From NCBI RefSeq assembly GCF_025215495.1, contig NZ_CP104302.1, forward strand, positions 496,001 to 560,000: DNA of 64,000 nucleotides, in the 5' to 3' direction. Below, piece by piece: positions 48,654 through 58,254 of this stretch. The stretch is from Mycolicibacterium brumae. GTDB lineage: Bacteria > Actinomycetota > Actinomycetes > Mycobacteriales > Mycobacteriaceae. Positions within the stretch are counted from its first letter, which is position 1. Each line of letters starts with the position of its first letter. Under the pieces are notes generated by a model. That model was given only the letters and a program-made list of their open reading frames with translations. It did not search any database and was not told the origin of the DNA. Both the position numbers and the translations under genes were made by a program.

Positions 48654-51626
48654 TCAGGCGCGCTGGAAGCGCAGGGTCACGATCTTGAACGGCCGCAGCG
48701 TCAGCCGCACATCGCCGGCCTCGCGAACATCCTCGATCGGGCGTTCCAAGAGATCGGTCAGCACGACGCCGCGATGGTCGAAGTTCGCGGTGATCGTCGC
48801 CTCCGCGCGGCCACCGCGGGACTCGTACAGTCGCACCACCACGTCCCCGCTGCCGTCCTGGGCCAGCTTGACCGCCTCGACGACGACGGCCGGATCATCC
48901 ACGCGGACTAGCGGTTCCACAGCTGCGACAGACCCGCCGACGACGCGAGGCGGAAGGTTGCGTCGGTAACCCTCTTCGACGGCGTCGCCGATGCCGGCGC
49001 CCGGGCGGACCGAGAACCGCAGAAGGTGTCGGCCCTGGTCGGCGTGCGGGTCGGGGTAGCGCGGCGCGCGCAGCAGCGACATCCGCACCAGGGTTCCGGA
49101 TCCGTCGGGCCGGGCGGTGATGTCGTGGCCGTAGGTGGAGTCGTTGGCGACCGCGACCCCGTAGTCGGGTTCGCCCACGTGCACCCAGCGGTGCGCGCAG
49201 ATCTCGAACTTCGCCGCGTCCCAGCTGGTGTTGGCGTGGGTGGGCCGGAACACGTGGCCGAATTGGATCTCCGAGGCGCTGCGGTCGGCCCGCACATCGA
49301 ACGGGAACGCCAGTTTCAGCAGTTTCTGGGTCTCGTGCCAGTCGATGTCCAACTCGATGTCCAGCGCCGGTGAGCCGGCACGCAGCGAAATGCGCTGCAC
49401 CACGGTGGAACCGCCAAAGCAACGCCGGATCTCGACGGCGTCGTCGACGACGCCGACCGACTCCGCTTCCCGCAGCTCGGTGACGTTGCGGCGGTAGAAC
49501 TCGTCGATGTCCCAGGCTTCCCAATGGTTCGGGATGTCGCGGTGTAGCTGCAGCAGATTGCCGGGTGCGGCCATCGCCTCGCGGCCCGACGCCGCGTCCT
49601 CCAGGGACACCAGTAGACCCTCGGCGTCGATCCGCGCCGCGATCACGCCGTTGTTCAGCAGGAACCCATCGGAGTCGGGTGTCGGCGCGACCGGCGCGGC
49701 GGGCTGGCCGGTCACCGCGCCCATGCCGGGCACACCGTCACGCGGGTGCGGCGCGGCATTGAACACCAGGGCTTGGGATCCTGGGCCTGCCAACGCCCGG
49801 GTGGCGTCGTCGATGATCCCCTCCAGCCGCCGGGCGATAGCGGCGTAATTGCGCTCGGCGTCGCGGTGCACCCAGGCGATGGAACTGCCCGGCAGGATGT
49901 CGTGGAACTGCTGCAGCAGAACCAGCCGCCAGATCTGCTCCAATTCGGCTGCCGGATAGTCGAATCCGGCGCGCACCGCGGCGGTGGCGGACCACAGTTC
50001 CGCCTCCCGCAGCAGCGCTTCACTGCGGCGGTTACCCTGCTTGGTGTTCGCCTGCGAGGTGTAGGTCCCGCGGTGGTATTCCAGGTACAGCTCCCCGGAC
50101 CAGCGTGGCGGGCTCGGGTACTCGGCGCGGGCGCGGGCGAAGAACTCCGACGGCGCGTCCACCCGCACCGTCGGGGATCCTTCCAGCGACGCGGTGCGAG
50201 CGGCCGCGGCCAGCATCTCGCGGGTCGGCCCACCGCCGCCGTCGCCCCAGCCGAACGGGACCAGCGAGCTGTTGGCCGCCCCGGACTCCCGGTAATTGCG
50301 TTGCGCCCGAGCCAGCTCCGCGCCGGACAGGCTCGAGTTGTAGGTGTCCACCGGCGGGAAGTGGGTGAACACCCCGGTGCCGTCGATGCCTTCCCAGACG
50401 AACGTCGAGTGCGGCATCCGGTTGGTCTGGTTCCAGGACAGCTTCTGGGTGAGGAAGTATTCGGCGCCCGCGGCGGTGACGATCTGCGGCATCGCGGCGG
50501 AATAGCCGAAGGAGTCGGGCAGCCACACCTCGGTGGTGTCGACGCCGAACTCGTTGAGGAAGAACTGTTTGCCTGCCACGAACTGCCGGGCCATCGCCTC
50601 CCCGCCGGGCATGTTGGTGTCGGCCTCCACCCACATGCCGCCCACCGGAACGAACCGGCCGTCGGCTACCTTCTCGGCGATGCGGGCGAACAGATCCGGG
50701 TGATTCTCCTTGACCCAGGCGAACTGTTGCGCCGAGGAACACGCGAAGACGAACTCCGGGTCGCGGTCCATCAGGTCGATGACATTGGCGAAGGTGCGGG
50801 CGCATTTGCGGGCCGTCTCACGGACCGGCCACAGCCATGCCGAATCGATATGCGCGTGGCCCACCGCGGTGATCCGATGCGCGCTGGCATACGCTGGGCG
50901 GGACAGGCAGTCGGCGAGCGCGGCGCGCCCGGCCGCAGCGGTGCCGGCGATGTCGTCGGGGTCGACGATGTCCAGCATCCGCTCCAGCGCCCGCAGGATG
51001 TCGTGCCGCCGCGGCAGGTCGAACGGCAGTTCACGCATCAACCCGCTGAGCGTCCAGATGTCCTGTTGCAGCTCCCACACGTCCACCTCGCGTTGCGCCA
51101 ACTCGATGTGGCCCAGCCGGTACAGCGGGTCCGTGCCGGCGGTGCCGGGATCGCCCAGCGGCGTGGGGGAGACGAAGTCCCCACCCAGATCGGGGTTTGC
51201 CGCCGCCTCGACGTAGAAGTCGACCGGCTCACCGGGAGCCACCGGCACATAGGCGTTGAACGGCGAGATGCCCTTCACCGGAGTGCCGTCCGGCCGGTAG
51301 ACGAGCCCTTCGGCGTTGAATCCCGGACCGCCGGTGAAGCCCAGCTCCACCCGCAGTTCCGTCGCTTTTCCGGCCTGGTCGGACCACTGGGCCGGCGCGG
51401 CGCCCGTCACGTGCAGCCACAGCGTCGACCACGGGGCGCCCCACGGATCGCCCTCGGCGATCGGGGCGAACTCTTGTGCCACCGCCTCGGCGAACGGCAC
51501 GGGTTCGCCCGGCGCCGCCCAGGCGCGCACCTCGACCGGCGCGGTGGCGCCGTAGACCGCGCCGGCCAGAAAGTGATTCACAAACCGGTCGAGGCGCTCC
51601 TCGGTCAACCGCCGATCGTCGTGCAT
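48654..51626 (-). CDS. GH38 alpha-mannosidase
   Basis: 990 residues from ATG 51626. N-terminal beta domain; catalytic domain with GHAHIDSAWLWP (zinc His and Asp), EADTNMPGGEAMARQF and EVWLPDSFGYSAAMPQI (nucleophile Asp in PDSFG). A second His region is FTHFPPVDTYNSS. C-terminal beta-sandwiches. It removes alpha-linked mannose, a likely role in mannolipid or mannoprotein turnover. Corresponds to the single mycobacterial GH38 (Rv0648 type). Complete. Confidence 0.92.
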   Translation of the reverse strand: MHDDRRLTEERLDRFVNHFLAGAVYGATAPVEVRAWAAPGEPVPFAEAVAQEFAPIAEGDPWGAPWSTLWLHVTGAAPAQWSDQAGKATELRVELGFTGGPGFNAEGLVYRPDGTPVKGISPFNAYVPVAPGEPVDFYVEAAANPDLGGDFVSPTPLGDPGTAGTDPLYRLGHIELAQREVDVWELQQDIWTLSGLMRELPFDLPRRHDILRALERMLDIVDPDDIAGTAAAGRAALADCLSRPAYASAHRITAVGHAHIDSAWLWPVRETARKCARTFANVIDLMDRDPEFVFACSSAQQFAWVKENHPDLFARIAEKVADGRFVPVGGMWVEADTNMPGGEAMARQFVAGKQFFLNEFGVDTTEVWLPDSFGYSAAMPQIVTAAGAEYFLTQKLSWNQTNRMPHSTFVWEGIDGTGVFTHFPPVDTYNSSLSGAELARAQRNYRESGAANSSLVPFGWGDGGGGPTREMLAAAARTASLEGSPTVRVDAPSEFFARARAEYPSPPRWSGELYLEYHRGTYTSQANTKQGNRRSEALLREAELWSATAAVRAGFDYPAAELEQIWRLVLLQQFHDILPGSSIAWVHRDAERNYAAIARRLEGIIDDATRALAGPGSQALVFNAAPHPRDGVPGMGAVTGQPAAPVAPTPDSDGFLLNNGVIAARIDAEGLLVSLEDAASGREAMAAPGNLLQLHRDIPNHWEAWDIDEFYRRNVTELREAESVGVVDDAVEIRRCFGGSTVVQRISLRAGSPALDIELDIDWHETQKLLKLAFPFDVRADRSASEIQFGHVFRPTHANTSWDAAKFEICAHRWVHVGEPDYGVAVANDSTYGHDITARPDGSGTLVRMSLLRAPRYPDPHADQGRHLLRFSVRPGAGIGDAVEEGYRRNLPPRVVGGSVAAVEPLVRVDDPAVVVEAVKLAQDGSGDVVVRLYESRGGRAEATITANFDHRGVVLTDLLERPIEDVREAGDVRLTLRPFKIVTLRFQRA

Positions 51627-51669
51627 GGCGCCGACCTTACGGCCGCGCCGCTCGGTAGGGTGCATCTTG

Positions 51670-52671
51670 ATGACCGACCAGGAGACGATGTTGGACCCGC
51701 TGGCCACCCGGCTGCTCGACGCGCAGGTGCGGTTCGCCCTGGACCAGCTGCGCGGCGAGAACTACCACGCCCTGGTGATCGACGAGGTCGACCACGCGCT
51801 GTCCAACGCCTCCACGGTCACCCTGAACGACGCCGTCACGCCGAAGATGATCAAGGACACCGCGGCCAAGTACGCGGCGCAGATGCCCGTGGAGGGCGCG
51901 ATCCTGGAACTCGCCGGGGAGATCGCCGCCCAGTTGCACCAGATCACCGCGACCTCCGAGACCTCCGTCGGCGAATTGCTGGACGTCGCCCGCTTCGCGG
52001 AGCTGTCCGCCGCGGTCGCCGACACCGCGCTCGTCACCCGGTTGCTCGAACAGGTGCTGGACAGCGCCGAGTTCGCCGAACTGTGCGCCTCGCTGATCCG
52101 GCACACCATCACCGACGGCGCCGACGAGGCCCGTCGGTCGGTGGCTGAAAGCCGGGTGGGCCGGCTGCTGGCCCCGCTGGGGCTGCCGTTCGCCGGGGCG
52201 GGGGACCGCCTTGAGCGCAGCGCCGACCGACTGTCCCGGGTCGGCGCCCGGTTCGTGCTCAACCGGATCAGCGCCGACACCGAACTGCTCGCCGAGATCG
52301 CCAATGACCTGTGGCGGCGCAACCAGGACACCCCGGTGTCGGTGGTGGCCTCGGTGCTGACCGAACGCGACGTCGACGACCTGATCGTCGTCGTCTTCGA
52401 GTTCTGGCGGTCGTTCCGGCACAGCGACTACTTCCGCTCGCTGCTCGACGGTGCCATCGACCAGCTTTTCGCCAAGTACGGCGATGTCAGCCTCTACGAG
52501 CTGCTCGCCGAGGTCGGCGTCGGCCGCGAGGACATGATCGAGGAAGCCCTGCGGTTCGGCCCGCCGGTGCTGGCCATGCTCGACGAACGCGGCCACCTCG
52601 AGGAGTTGCTGCGCCGGCGGTTGCTGCCGTTCTACGTCTCCGAGGAGTTCCGGGCCGCCGTCGCCGGGTGA
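51670..52671 (+). CDS. Conserved helical protein of unknown function
   Basis: 333 residues from ATG 51670. Entirely helical, acidic, no membrane segment; repeated LL/EV motifs (LLDVARFAELSAAVADTALVTRLLEQVL). I associate this context (next to the GH38 gene) with conserved mycobacterial proteins of unknown function. Divergent from the mannosidase with 43 bp between starts. The 3' end overlaps the PDGLE gene by 40 bp. Confidence 0.7.
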   Translation: MTDQETMLDPLATRLLDAQVRFALDQLRGENYHALVIDEVDHALSNASTVTLNDAVTPKMIKDTAAKYAAQMPVEGAILELAGEIAAQLHQITATSETSVGELLDVARFAELSAAVADTALVTRLLEQVLDSAEFAELCASLIRHTITDGADEARRSVAESRVGRLLAPLGLPFAGAGDRLERSADRLSRVGARFVLNRISADTELLAEIANDLWRRNQDTPVSVVASVLTERDVDDLIVVVFEFWRSFRHSDYFRSLLDGAIDQLFAKYGDVSLYELLAEVGVGREDMIEEALRFGPPVLAMLDERGHLEELLRRRLLPFYVSEEFRAAVAG

Positions 52672-52997
52672 CGCCGGTTCCGGGCCAGCAGCGAGAACAG
52701 GCCGAACGCGATTCCGAAGGTCACCACCGCGCCGAGCAGACCGGCGATTCCGCTCGTGCCGTCATTGCCCAGGAGGGTGTAGTCGGCCAGCGGTGAGGCC
52801 GCCAACTGGTGCTCGGTCGCGTGCTGCGCGATGCAGTCGCCGGTGAGCTCGGTCGCCCCGTCGACCTCCGTCACTTCGCAGCCCCGCAGGGTCGCCGAAT
52901 CCAGGCCGTCGGGGTGCGGGCTGGCCAGATACGACACCCCGCCGGCGATCAGCAGGATCGCCGCGACGAACCCGACCCAGAACCGCGTGCCCTTCAC
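52632..52997 (-). CDS. PDGLE-domain nickel/cobalt transport protein (CbiN-like)
   Basis: 121 residues from GTG 52997, overlapping the cbiM stop (GTGA). Two helices flank an extracytoplasmic loop with the name motif as SPHPDGLD; two Cys in the loop (RGCEVTE, GDCIAQH). PDGLE proteins accompany CbiM/NikM in nickel ECF systems. Cotranslated with CbiM, downstream of urease. Confidence 0.85.
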   Translation of the reverse strand: MKGTRFWVGFVAAILLIAGGVSYLASPHPDGLDSATLRGCEVTEVDGATELTGDCIAQHATEHQLAASPLADYTLLGNDGTSGIAGLLGAVVTFGIAFGLFSLLARNRRHPATAARNSSET

Positions 52998-53725
52998 GCG
53001 GGCACCGCCTGGCGGGAACCGGCGGGTCCGGTCAGGAAGATCAGGTCCGGCCGGGTCCGGGCCACCGTCATCACCGTCAGCGCGGTGATGACGCCCTCGC
53101 CGACGCCGATCAGCAGGTGTGTGCCGAGCAGGTACCCGGCCAGATCGGCCGGCGACGCGTCCCCGGCGCCACCGATCGCGTACTCGATGACCACGCCCAT
53201 CGACGCGCAGACCGTCCCGATCGCCGCGGCGACGAAGGCCACCGCGCCGAGCCTGCCGACACTGCGCCCGGCGTCGAATCGGCGGGCCAGCAGCACCGCC
53301 GCGCCGTACCCGGCCGCCACCCCGATGACCGCCATATTGACGATATTGGCCCCCAGCGCGGTCAGCCCGCCGTCGGCGAACAGCACGCTCTGCACGGTCA
53401 GCACCACGCTGACGCACAGCACGGCCGTGTAGGGGCCGACCAGGATCGCGGCCAGCGTGCCGCCGAGCAGGTGCCCGCTGACACCCGGCAGGATCGGGAA
53501 GTTCACCATCTGGGTGGCGAAGATGAACGCGGTGACCAGCGCGGCCAGCCCCGCGGGTGTGACACGTCGGGCCTTTTCCGCGCTCGTTCCCCGCTCGTCG
53601 AACTCGGCGGTCCGTTCGGTGAGCTCCGCGCGGGCCCGCACGGCGCTGAATCCGATTGCCAACAGCGCGATCACACCGAACAACGCGCAGGTGGGGGAAT
53701 TGACGATGCCATTGCCCATGTGCAT
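52994..53725 (-). CDS. cbiM: CbiM/NikM nickel-binding membrane component
   Basis: ATG 53725 is preferred (243 residues) because it puts Met-His at the N-terminus (MHMGNGIV), the metal-binding start of NikM/CbiM; ATG 53746 would add seven residues and bury it. Seven hydrophobic helices and ATQMVNFPILPGVSGHLLGGTLAAILVGPY, the conserved core. Nickel for urease is the likely cargo, being 34 bp beyond ureD. No EcfT or EcfA genes accompany it here. Confidence 0.88.
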   Translation of the reverse strand: MHMGNGIVNSPTCALFGVIALLAIGFSAVRARAELTERTAEFDERGTSAEKARRVTPAGLAALVTAFIFATQMVNFPILPGVSGHLLGGTLAAILVGPYTAVLCVSVVLTVQSVLFADGGLTALGANIVNMAVIGVAAGYGAAVLLARRFDAGRSVGRLGAVAFVAAAIGTVCASMGVVIEYAIGGAGDASPADLAGYLLGTHLLIGVGEGVITALTVMTVARTRPDLIFLTGPAGSRQAVPA

Positions 53726-53779
53726 CGCGACGGTTGACTCGACCATTCCGAAAAGCCTAGGACGATCGCGTGAGGCTGT

Positions 53780-54436
53780 CTATCGGAGTGGCGGATTCGA
53801 TGGCTGCGCGGGCAATCGGTCGCCCTGCCAGGTCGACAGCACCCCGCCGTGCGCCAGCGTCAGCGCCATCCCCAACGGCGCCTCGGCGACATCGGGGTAG
53901 CCGAACTCGCTGATCAGCGCCCGGGGCGAGCCGAGCGCGTCGTCGGCGATCGAACCGGCGCCGAGTTCCACCCGGTGCCGCAGCAACGGCCCGTCGTCGA
54001 GGTCGGCGGTCAGCGAACCGCTGAAGAACCCGTCGCGCTCGCCGGTCCGGCCGATCTGCACCCGTTCGCGCAGCGCGATCCGGGCCCCGTCGGCCAGCCG
54101 CACCCGGATGTCGCTGAAGTGCCGGGAGTCGGCCGCGACGATCGTCGGCTCCGGATCCAGATTCAGATCGCCGGCCACCTCCAGGTCGAAGCGGGTGTGC
54201 GAATCCCGGCTGTGCCGGCCCGGCAGCGTCACCGCCGCCGCGACGCTGCGGATCCGCAGCAGCGCGCCGGGCTCGACCACCACCCGGATGCGGGTGTGGT
54301 CCCCGCCCAGCGGTGTCGCGGCGGCCGAAACCAGGTGCAGCGTGTCGGATGCGGTGTGGCGCACCGCAATCGCGCCGCTCGCCTCGATCCGCGGGTAGCG
54401 GCCCGGGGCGGCGACGATCAGGACCTGCGAGCGCAT
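53780..54436 (-). CDS. ureD: Urease accessory protein UreD
   Basis: 218 residues, the short form found in mycobacteria. Beta-rich with GGDHTRIRVVVEPGALLRI near residue 45 and the DGFFSGSLTADLDD region near 135. UreD binds apo-urease and recruits UreF and UreG for nickel insertion. Its start overlaps the ureG stop (TGATG). Last urease gene, followed by nickel transport. Confidence 0.88.
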   Translation of the reverse strand: MRSQVLIVAAPGRYPRIEASGAIAVRHTASDTLHLVSAAATPLGGDHTRIRVVVEPGALLRIRSVAAAVTLPGRHSRDSHTRFDLEVAGDLNLDPEPTIVAADSRHFSDIRVRLADGARIALRERVQIGRTGERDGFFSGSLTADLDDGPLLRHRVELGAGSIADDALGSPRALISEFGYPDVAEAPLGMALTLAHGGVLSTWQGDRLPAQPSNPPLR

Positions 54437-55101
54437 CAGGAACGCAGATGCCCGCGAATCCAGGAGAGCACCGGCGCCGCGGAGGGGTCCTCGGTCAGGG
54501 ACAGGAACACCGCCGGACGGCCGTCGCGGACCGCCGCGGCGTCGCGACGCATCACTTCGAGGTCGGCGCCCACCATCGGCGCGAGGTCGGTCTTGTTGAT
54601 CACCAGCAGATCCGAATACGTCACCCCGGGCCCGCCCTTGCGCGGCACCTTGTCGCCGCCGGCCACGTCGATGACGAAGATCTGGACGTCCACCAGCCCG
54701 GAGGAGAACATCGCGGTCAGATTGTCGCCGCCGGACTCCACCAGGATCAACTCCAGCGGCGGATTCGCGGCGATCAGATCGTCGATGGCGTCCAGGTTGG
54801 CGGTGATGTCGTCGCGGATCGCGGTGTGCGGGCAGCCGCCGGTCTGCACCGCGGTGATCCGCTCGTCGGGCAGCACCGCGTGCCGGCGCAGGAAATCGGC
54901 GTCCTCGGTGGTGTAGATGTCATTGGTCAGCACCGCCAGCGAGGTGTCCTCGCGCAGCTCGCGGCACAGCGCCGCCACCAGCGCGGTCTTGCCGGAGCCG
55001 ACCGGGCCGCCGATCCCGACGCGCAGCGCCTCGCCGGGTTTGCGCTCCCGCTTGGGGTGATGCACGTGGGCGGCGCCGTCGGGCAGGAAATGCGGTGGCA
55101 T
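54436..55101 (-). CDS. ureG: Urease accessory GTPase UreG
   Basis: 221 residues from ATG 55101. His-containing N-terminus ([13 protein letters not shown]), P-loop [38 protein letters not shown] (the CPH nickel motif), VESGGDNL and NKTDLAP. It powers nickel delivery with GTP. There is no UreE gene in the operon, as usual for mycobacteria, and the His-rich end may partly compensate. Confidence 0.95.
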   Translation of the reverse strand: MPPHFLPDGAAHVHHPKRERKPGEALRVGIGGPVGSGKTALVAALCRELREDTSLAVLTNDIYTTEDADFLRRHAVLPDERITAVQTGGCPHTAIRDDITANLDAIDDLIAANPPLELILVESGGDNLTAMFSSGLVDVQIFVIDVAGGDKVPRKGGPGVTYSDLLVINKTDLAPMVGADLEVMRRDAAAVRDGRPAVFLSLTEDPSAAPVLSWIRGHLRS

Positions 55102-55111
55102 GGTCGGCCTT

Positions 55112-55747
55112 TCAGGATGCGAACAGTGGACGGTCACGCCAGGTGTGCTGCTCGGCGAGCACATCCAGCAGCGGGTCGGACAGGTCGGTCAACTCGGCGG
55201 CGGCCATCGCGGCGGTCTCCTCGCACAGCCCCGCCAACTCGAACGTCAGCGCGGCGACGTCGGCGGGGTCCAGCGCGAGCAGGCGCTGCGCGGCGGTGGC
55301 CACCCCGGTCATCGTGGTGTACACCACCGAGACCGCGGTCTGCGTCGCGCTCAGGCCGGATAGCATGCCGGCCACACCGGCCGCGACCGGCAGATGCGGC
55401 GTGCGGCCGAGGGTGTCCCACGCCTCGGCGTCGGGCCAGACCCGGCGGGCCAATCGGGTCAACCCGCGGCCCTGGGCGCGGGAGGCCGCCCGGGCGGCCG
55501 GTGAGGGCGTGCGGGCGTCGGTCTCCCGGTCGGCGGCCACCGGCGCCAAACGGCCGTCGGTGACCGCGGCCGCGATCGACGCGGTCACCAGCCCGCAGCT
55601 GCGGATCCGCCGCCGCAGATAGGCGCGTAGCGTGTCGACGTCGTAGACCAGGCCGGCGGTGACCGCTTCCTCGGCCCCGCCGGAATGCACGTGCCCGCCG
55701 GCCGGCAGCCGGGAATCGGCCAGCACCAGCAGCGACACCAGCGACAT
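55112..55747 (-). CDS. ureF: Urease accessory protein UreF
   Basis: 211 residues from ATG 55747. Helical; typical start [24 protein letters not shown] and C-terminal [26 protein letters not shown]. UreF gates nickel transfer in the UreDFG complex. It lies 16 bp after ureC and 10 bp before ureG. Confidence 0.93.
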   Translation of the reverse strand: MSLVSLLVLADSRLPAGGHVHSGGAEEAVTAGLVYDVDTLRAYLRRRIRSCGLVTASIAAAVTDGRLAPVAADRETDARTPSPAARAASRAQGRGLTRLARRVWPDAEAWDTLGRTPHLPVAAGVAGMLSGLSATQTAVSVVYTTMTGVATAAQRLLALDPADVAALTFELAGLCEETAAMAAAELTDLSDPLLDVLAEQHTWRDRPLFAS

Positions 55748-55763
55748 CAGGACACCCGCGCCA

Positions 55764-57485
55764 TCAGAACAAGAAATACCGTTGCGCCATCGGCAATTCC
55801 GCCGCCGGCTGCTCGGCCCACACCTCGCCGTCGACCCGCACCGTGAAGGTGTCCGGGTCCACCTCGATATGCGGCAGCGCGTCGTTGTGCGGCATATCGG
55901 CCTTGCCGACGCCGCGCACATCGGTCACCGCGGCGAGACGCCGGTTGACCGCCAGCCGGTCGGCCAGCCCGTCCTCCAGGGCCTGCGGCGCCACGAAGTG
56001 CAGTGAGGTGGCCGCCGCGGCGGCCGGAGCGGCGCCGAACATCGGCCGGGGCAGCACCGGCTGCGGGGTGGGGATGGAGGCGTTGGCGTCGCCCATCGCC
56101 GCCCAGGCGATCATGCCGCCCTTGAGCACCGCGTGCGGGCGCACCCCGAAGAACGCCGGCTCCCACAGCACCAGATCCGCCAGCTTGCCGACCTCGATCG
56201 ATCCGATCTCGGTATCCAGGCCGTGCGCGATGGCCGGGCAGATCGTGTACTTGGCGACATAGCGCCGGGCCCGCAGATTGTCGGCGGCGCCGTCCCCGGG
56301 CAGCGCGCCGCGACGGCGTTTCATCACGTGCGCGGTCTGCCAGGTGCGCAGCACCACCTCGCCGATCCGGCCCATCGCCTGCGCGTCGCTGCCGATCATC
56401 GAGATCGCGCCGATGTCGTGCAGCAGGTCCTCGGCGGCAATGGTGGACGGCCGGATCCGGCTCTCGGCGAACGCCAGATCCTCGGGCACCGCCGGGTTGA
56501 GGTGGTGGCACACCATCAGCATGTCGAGGTGTTCGTCGAGGGTGTTCACGGTGTGCGGCCGAGTCGGGTTGGTGGAACTGGGCAGCACATTCGGATGCCC
56601 GGCCACAGTGATGATGTCCGGCGCGTGCCCGCCGCCGGCGCCCTCGGTGTGATACGCGTGGATCCCGCGGCCCTTGATGGCGGCCAAGGTGTCCTCGACG
56701 AAACCCGCCTCATTGAGGGTGTCCGAATGCAGCGCGACCTGCACGCCGGAGGCGTCGGCCACGGTGAGGCAGGCGTCGATCGCCGCGGGAGTGGCCCCCC
56801 AATCCTCGTGGATCTTGAAACCCGATGCGCCGCCGCGCAATTGCTCCCACATCGCTTCGGCGCCGACGGTGTTCCCCTTGCCCAGCAGCGCGATGTTCAT
56901 CGGCCAGCCGTCGAGGGCCTCCAGCATCCGGGCCAGGTGCCACGCGCCGGGGGTGACCGTGGTGGCCTTGGATCCTTCGGCGGGCCCGGTCCCGCCACCG
57001 ATCAGCGTGGTGATGCCGCCGGCCAGCGCGGTCTCCATGATCTGCGGACAGATGAAATGCACGTGGCAGTCGATGCCGCCGGCCGTGACGATCCGCCCGC
57101 CGCCGGCGATGATCTCCGTCGACGGCCCGACGACGAGGTCCGGGTGCACCCCGTCCATGATCTCGGGATTGCCGGCCTTGCCGATCCCGACGATCCGGCC
57201 GTCGCGAATCCCGATATCGGCCTTGATGATTCCCCAGTGATCGAGAATCACCACGCCGGTGATGACGGTGTCCGGCGCCCCGTCGGCGCGGCTGGCCCGG
57301 GACTGACCCATCGACTCGCGCAGCACCTTGCCGCCGCCGAACACGGCCTCGTCGCCGGCGAGTCCGGGCCCGCCGCTGCGGTCTTCGGTGATCTCGATCA
57401 GCAGATCGGTGTCGGCCAACCGGATCCGGTCACCGGCCGTCGGCCCGAACAGCGCGGCGTAGTGCGCGCGGGACAGCGAGGTCAT
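55764..57485 (-). CDS. ureC: Urease alpha subunit
   Basis: 573 residues, full length. Nickel ligands and catalytic residues visible: HVHFICP, the carbamylated Lys in [31 protein letters not shown], the mobile flap MVCHHLNP (Cys-His), and the Asp in [14 protein letters not shown]. It hydrolyses urea to ammonia and carbamate in the cytoplasm. Its ATG overlaps the ureB stop by 4 bp. Confidence 0.97.
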   Translation of the reverse strand: MTSLSRAHYAALFGPTAGDRIRLADTDLLIEITEDRSGGPGLAGDEAVFGGGKVLRESMGQSRASRADGAPDTVITGVVILDHWGIIKADIGIRDGRIVGIGKAGNPEIMDGVHPDLVVGPSTEIIAGGGRIVTAGGIDCHVHFICPQIMETALAGGITTLIGGGTGPAEGSKATTVTPGAWHLARMLEALDGWPMNIALLGKGNTVGAEAMWEQLRGGASGFKIHEDWGATPAAIDACLTVADASGVQVALHSDTLNEAGFVEDTLAAIKGRGIHAYHTEGAGGGHAPDIITVAGHPNVLPSSTNPTRPHTVNTLDEHLDMLMVCHHLNPAVPEDLAFAESRIRPSTIAAEDLLHDIGAISMIGSDAQAMGRIGEVVLRTWQTAHVMKRRRGALPGDGAADNLRARRYVAKYTICPAIAHGLDTEIGSIEVGKLADLVLWEPAFFGVRPHAVLKGGMIAWAAMGDANASIPTPQPVLPRPMFGAAPAAAAATSLHFVAPQALEDGLADRLAVNRRLAAVTDVRGVGKADMPHNDALPHIEVDPDTFTVRVDGEVWAEQPAAELPMAQRYFLF

Positions 57486-57802
57486 GAGCGCTCGTCCAAC
57501 TTATGGGGCGGGGTCAGGCTGATGCCGTGCACCTCGCGGCTGCCGCCCAGCGGCACCAGCGAAACCTGCTGGGCCACGGCGGGTTCAAACCGCACCGCGG
57601 TTCCCGCGGGAATGTCCAGGCGGCGCCCGTAGGCGGCGACACGGTCGAACTCCAGCGCCGCGTTGGCCTGGGTGATGTGCACGTGGCTGCCCACCTGCAC
57701 CGGCCGATCACCGGTGTTGACGATCTCCAGCACCAGCCGCGGCGCGCCCTCGTTGAGCTCGATCTCCCCGGGGGCGAACAGGATCTCGCCGGGGATCGTC
57801 AT
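57482..57802 (-). CDS. ureB: Urease beta subunit
   Basis: 106 residues. [24 protein letters not shown], then [24 protein letters not shown] and [10 protein letters not shown], all family hallmarks. Structural subunit of the UreABC trimer. Overlaps ureA and ureC by 4 bp each. Confidence 0.96.
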   Translation of the reverse strand: MTIPGEILFAPGEIELNEGAPRLVLEIVNTGDRPVQVGSHVHITQANAALEFDRVAAYGRRLDIPAGTAVRFEPAVAQQVSLVPLGGSREVHGISLTPPHKLDERS

Positions 57803-58101
57803 TTGATCGGGTGGTGGACGGTGACGAGTTTCGTCCCGTCCGGGAACGTCGCCTCCACCTGGACGTCGTGCAGCATCTCCGGCACCCCTTCCATCACATC
57901 GTCGGCGGTCAGCACCTCGCGCCCGCTGCTCATCAGCTCCGCGACCGTGCGGCCGTCCCGGGCCCCCTCCAGCAGGTGGTCGGTGATCACCGCGACGGCC
58001 TCCGGGTGATTGAGCCGCAGACCACGGGCTCGGCGGCGCCTGGCCAGTTCCGCGGCGTAGGAAACCAACAGACGCTCCTGCTCATGCGGAGTCAGACGCA
58101 T
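57799..58101 (-). CDS. ureA: Urease gamma subunit
   Basis: 100 residues. [20 protein letters not shown], then [22 protein letters not shown] and the end [16 protein letters not shown]. First gene of ureABCFGD; the 153-bp gap to divergent urtA holds the shared regulatory region. Confidence 0.96.
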   Translation of the reverse strand: MRLTPHEQERLLVSYAAELARRRRARGLRLNHPEAVAVITDHLLEGARDGRTVAELMSSGREVLTADDVMEGVPEMLHDVQVEATFPDGTKLVTVHHPIK

Positions 58102-58166
58102 GGCGAGGATCTTGCCACGGCCGGAACCGGGGTGCGCGGCATGCGCTTGGGAGTGCGCGGACAGAC

Positions 58167-58204
58167 CTAACCCGGCCGTAACTTGAAGTCACCTGGCTGA
58201 AACC
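58167..58204. promoter_or_regulatory. GlnR-box-like element between ureA and urtA
   Basis: CTAAC-N6-GTAAC-N6-TCACC-N6-AAACC at 58167-58204 has the 11-bp periodicity and AC-rich half-sites of the actinobacterial GlnR consensus (GTNAC-N6-GAAAC repeated). It is 66 bp from ureA and 51 bp from urtA. It fits nitrogen control of urea uptake and hydrolysis (inference). Confidence 0.55.
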
Positions 58205-58254
58205 GGACCGTCCTTAGCGTGGGGAGCGATCACCGCCCCACCGAAAGGCTTTCG

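Noticed and set aside
49746..52148. 800-codon plus-strand open frame across the mannosidase
   Set aside because: Mirror of the GH38 codons; composition is Arg/Gly/His-rich with no domain. The minus-strand GH38 is unambiguous.
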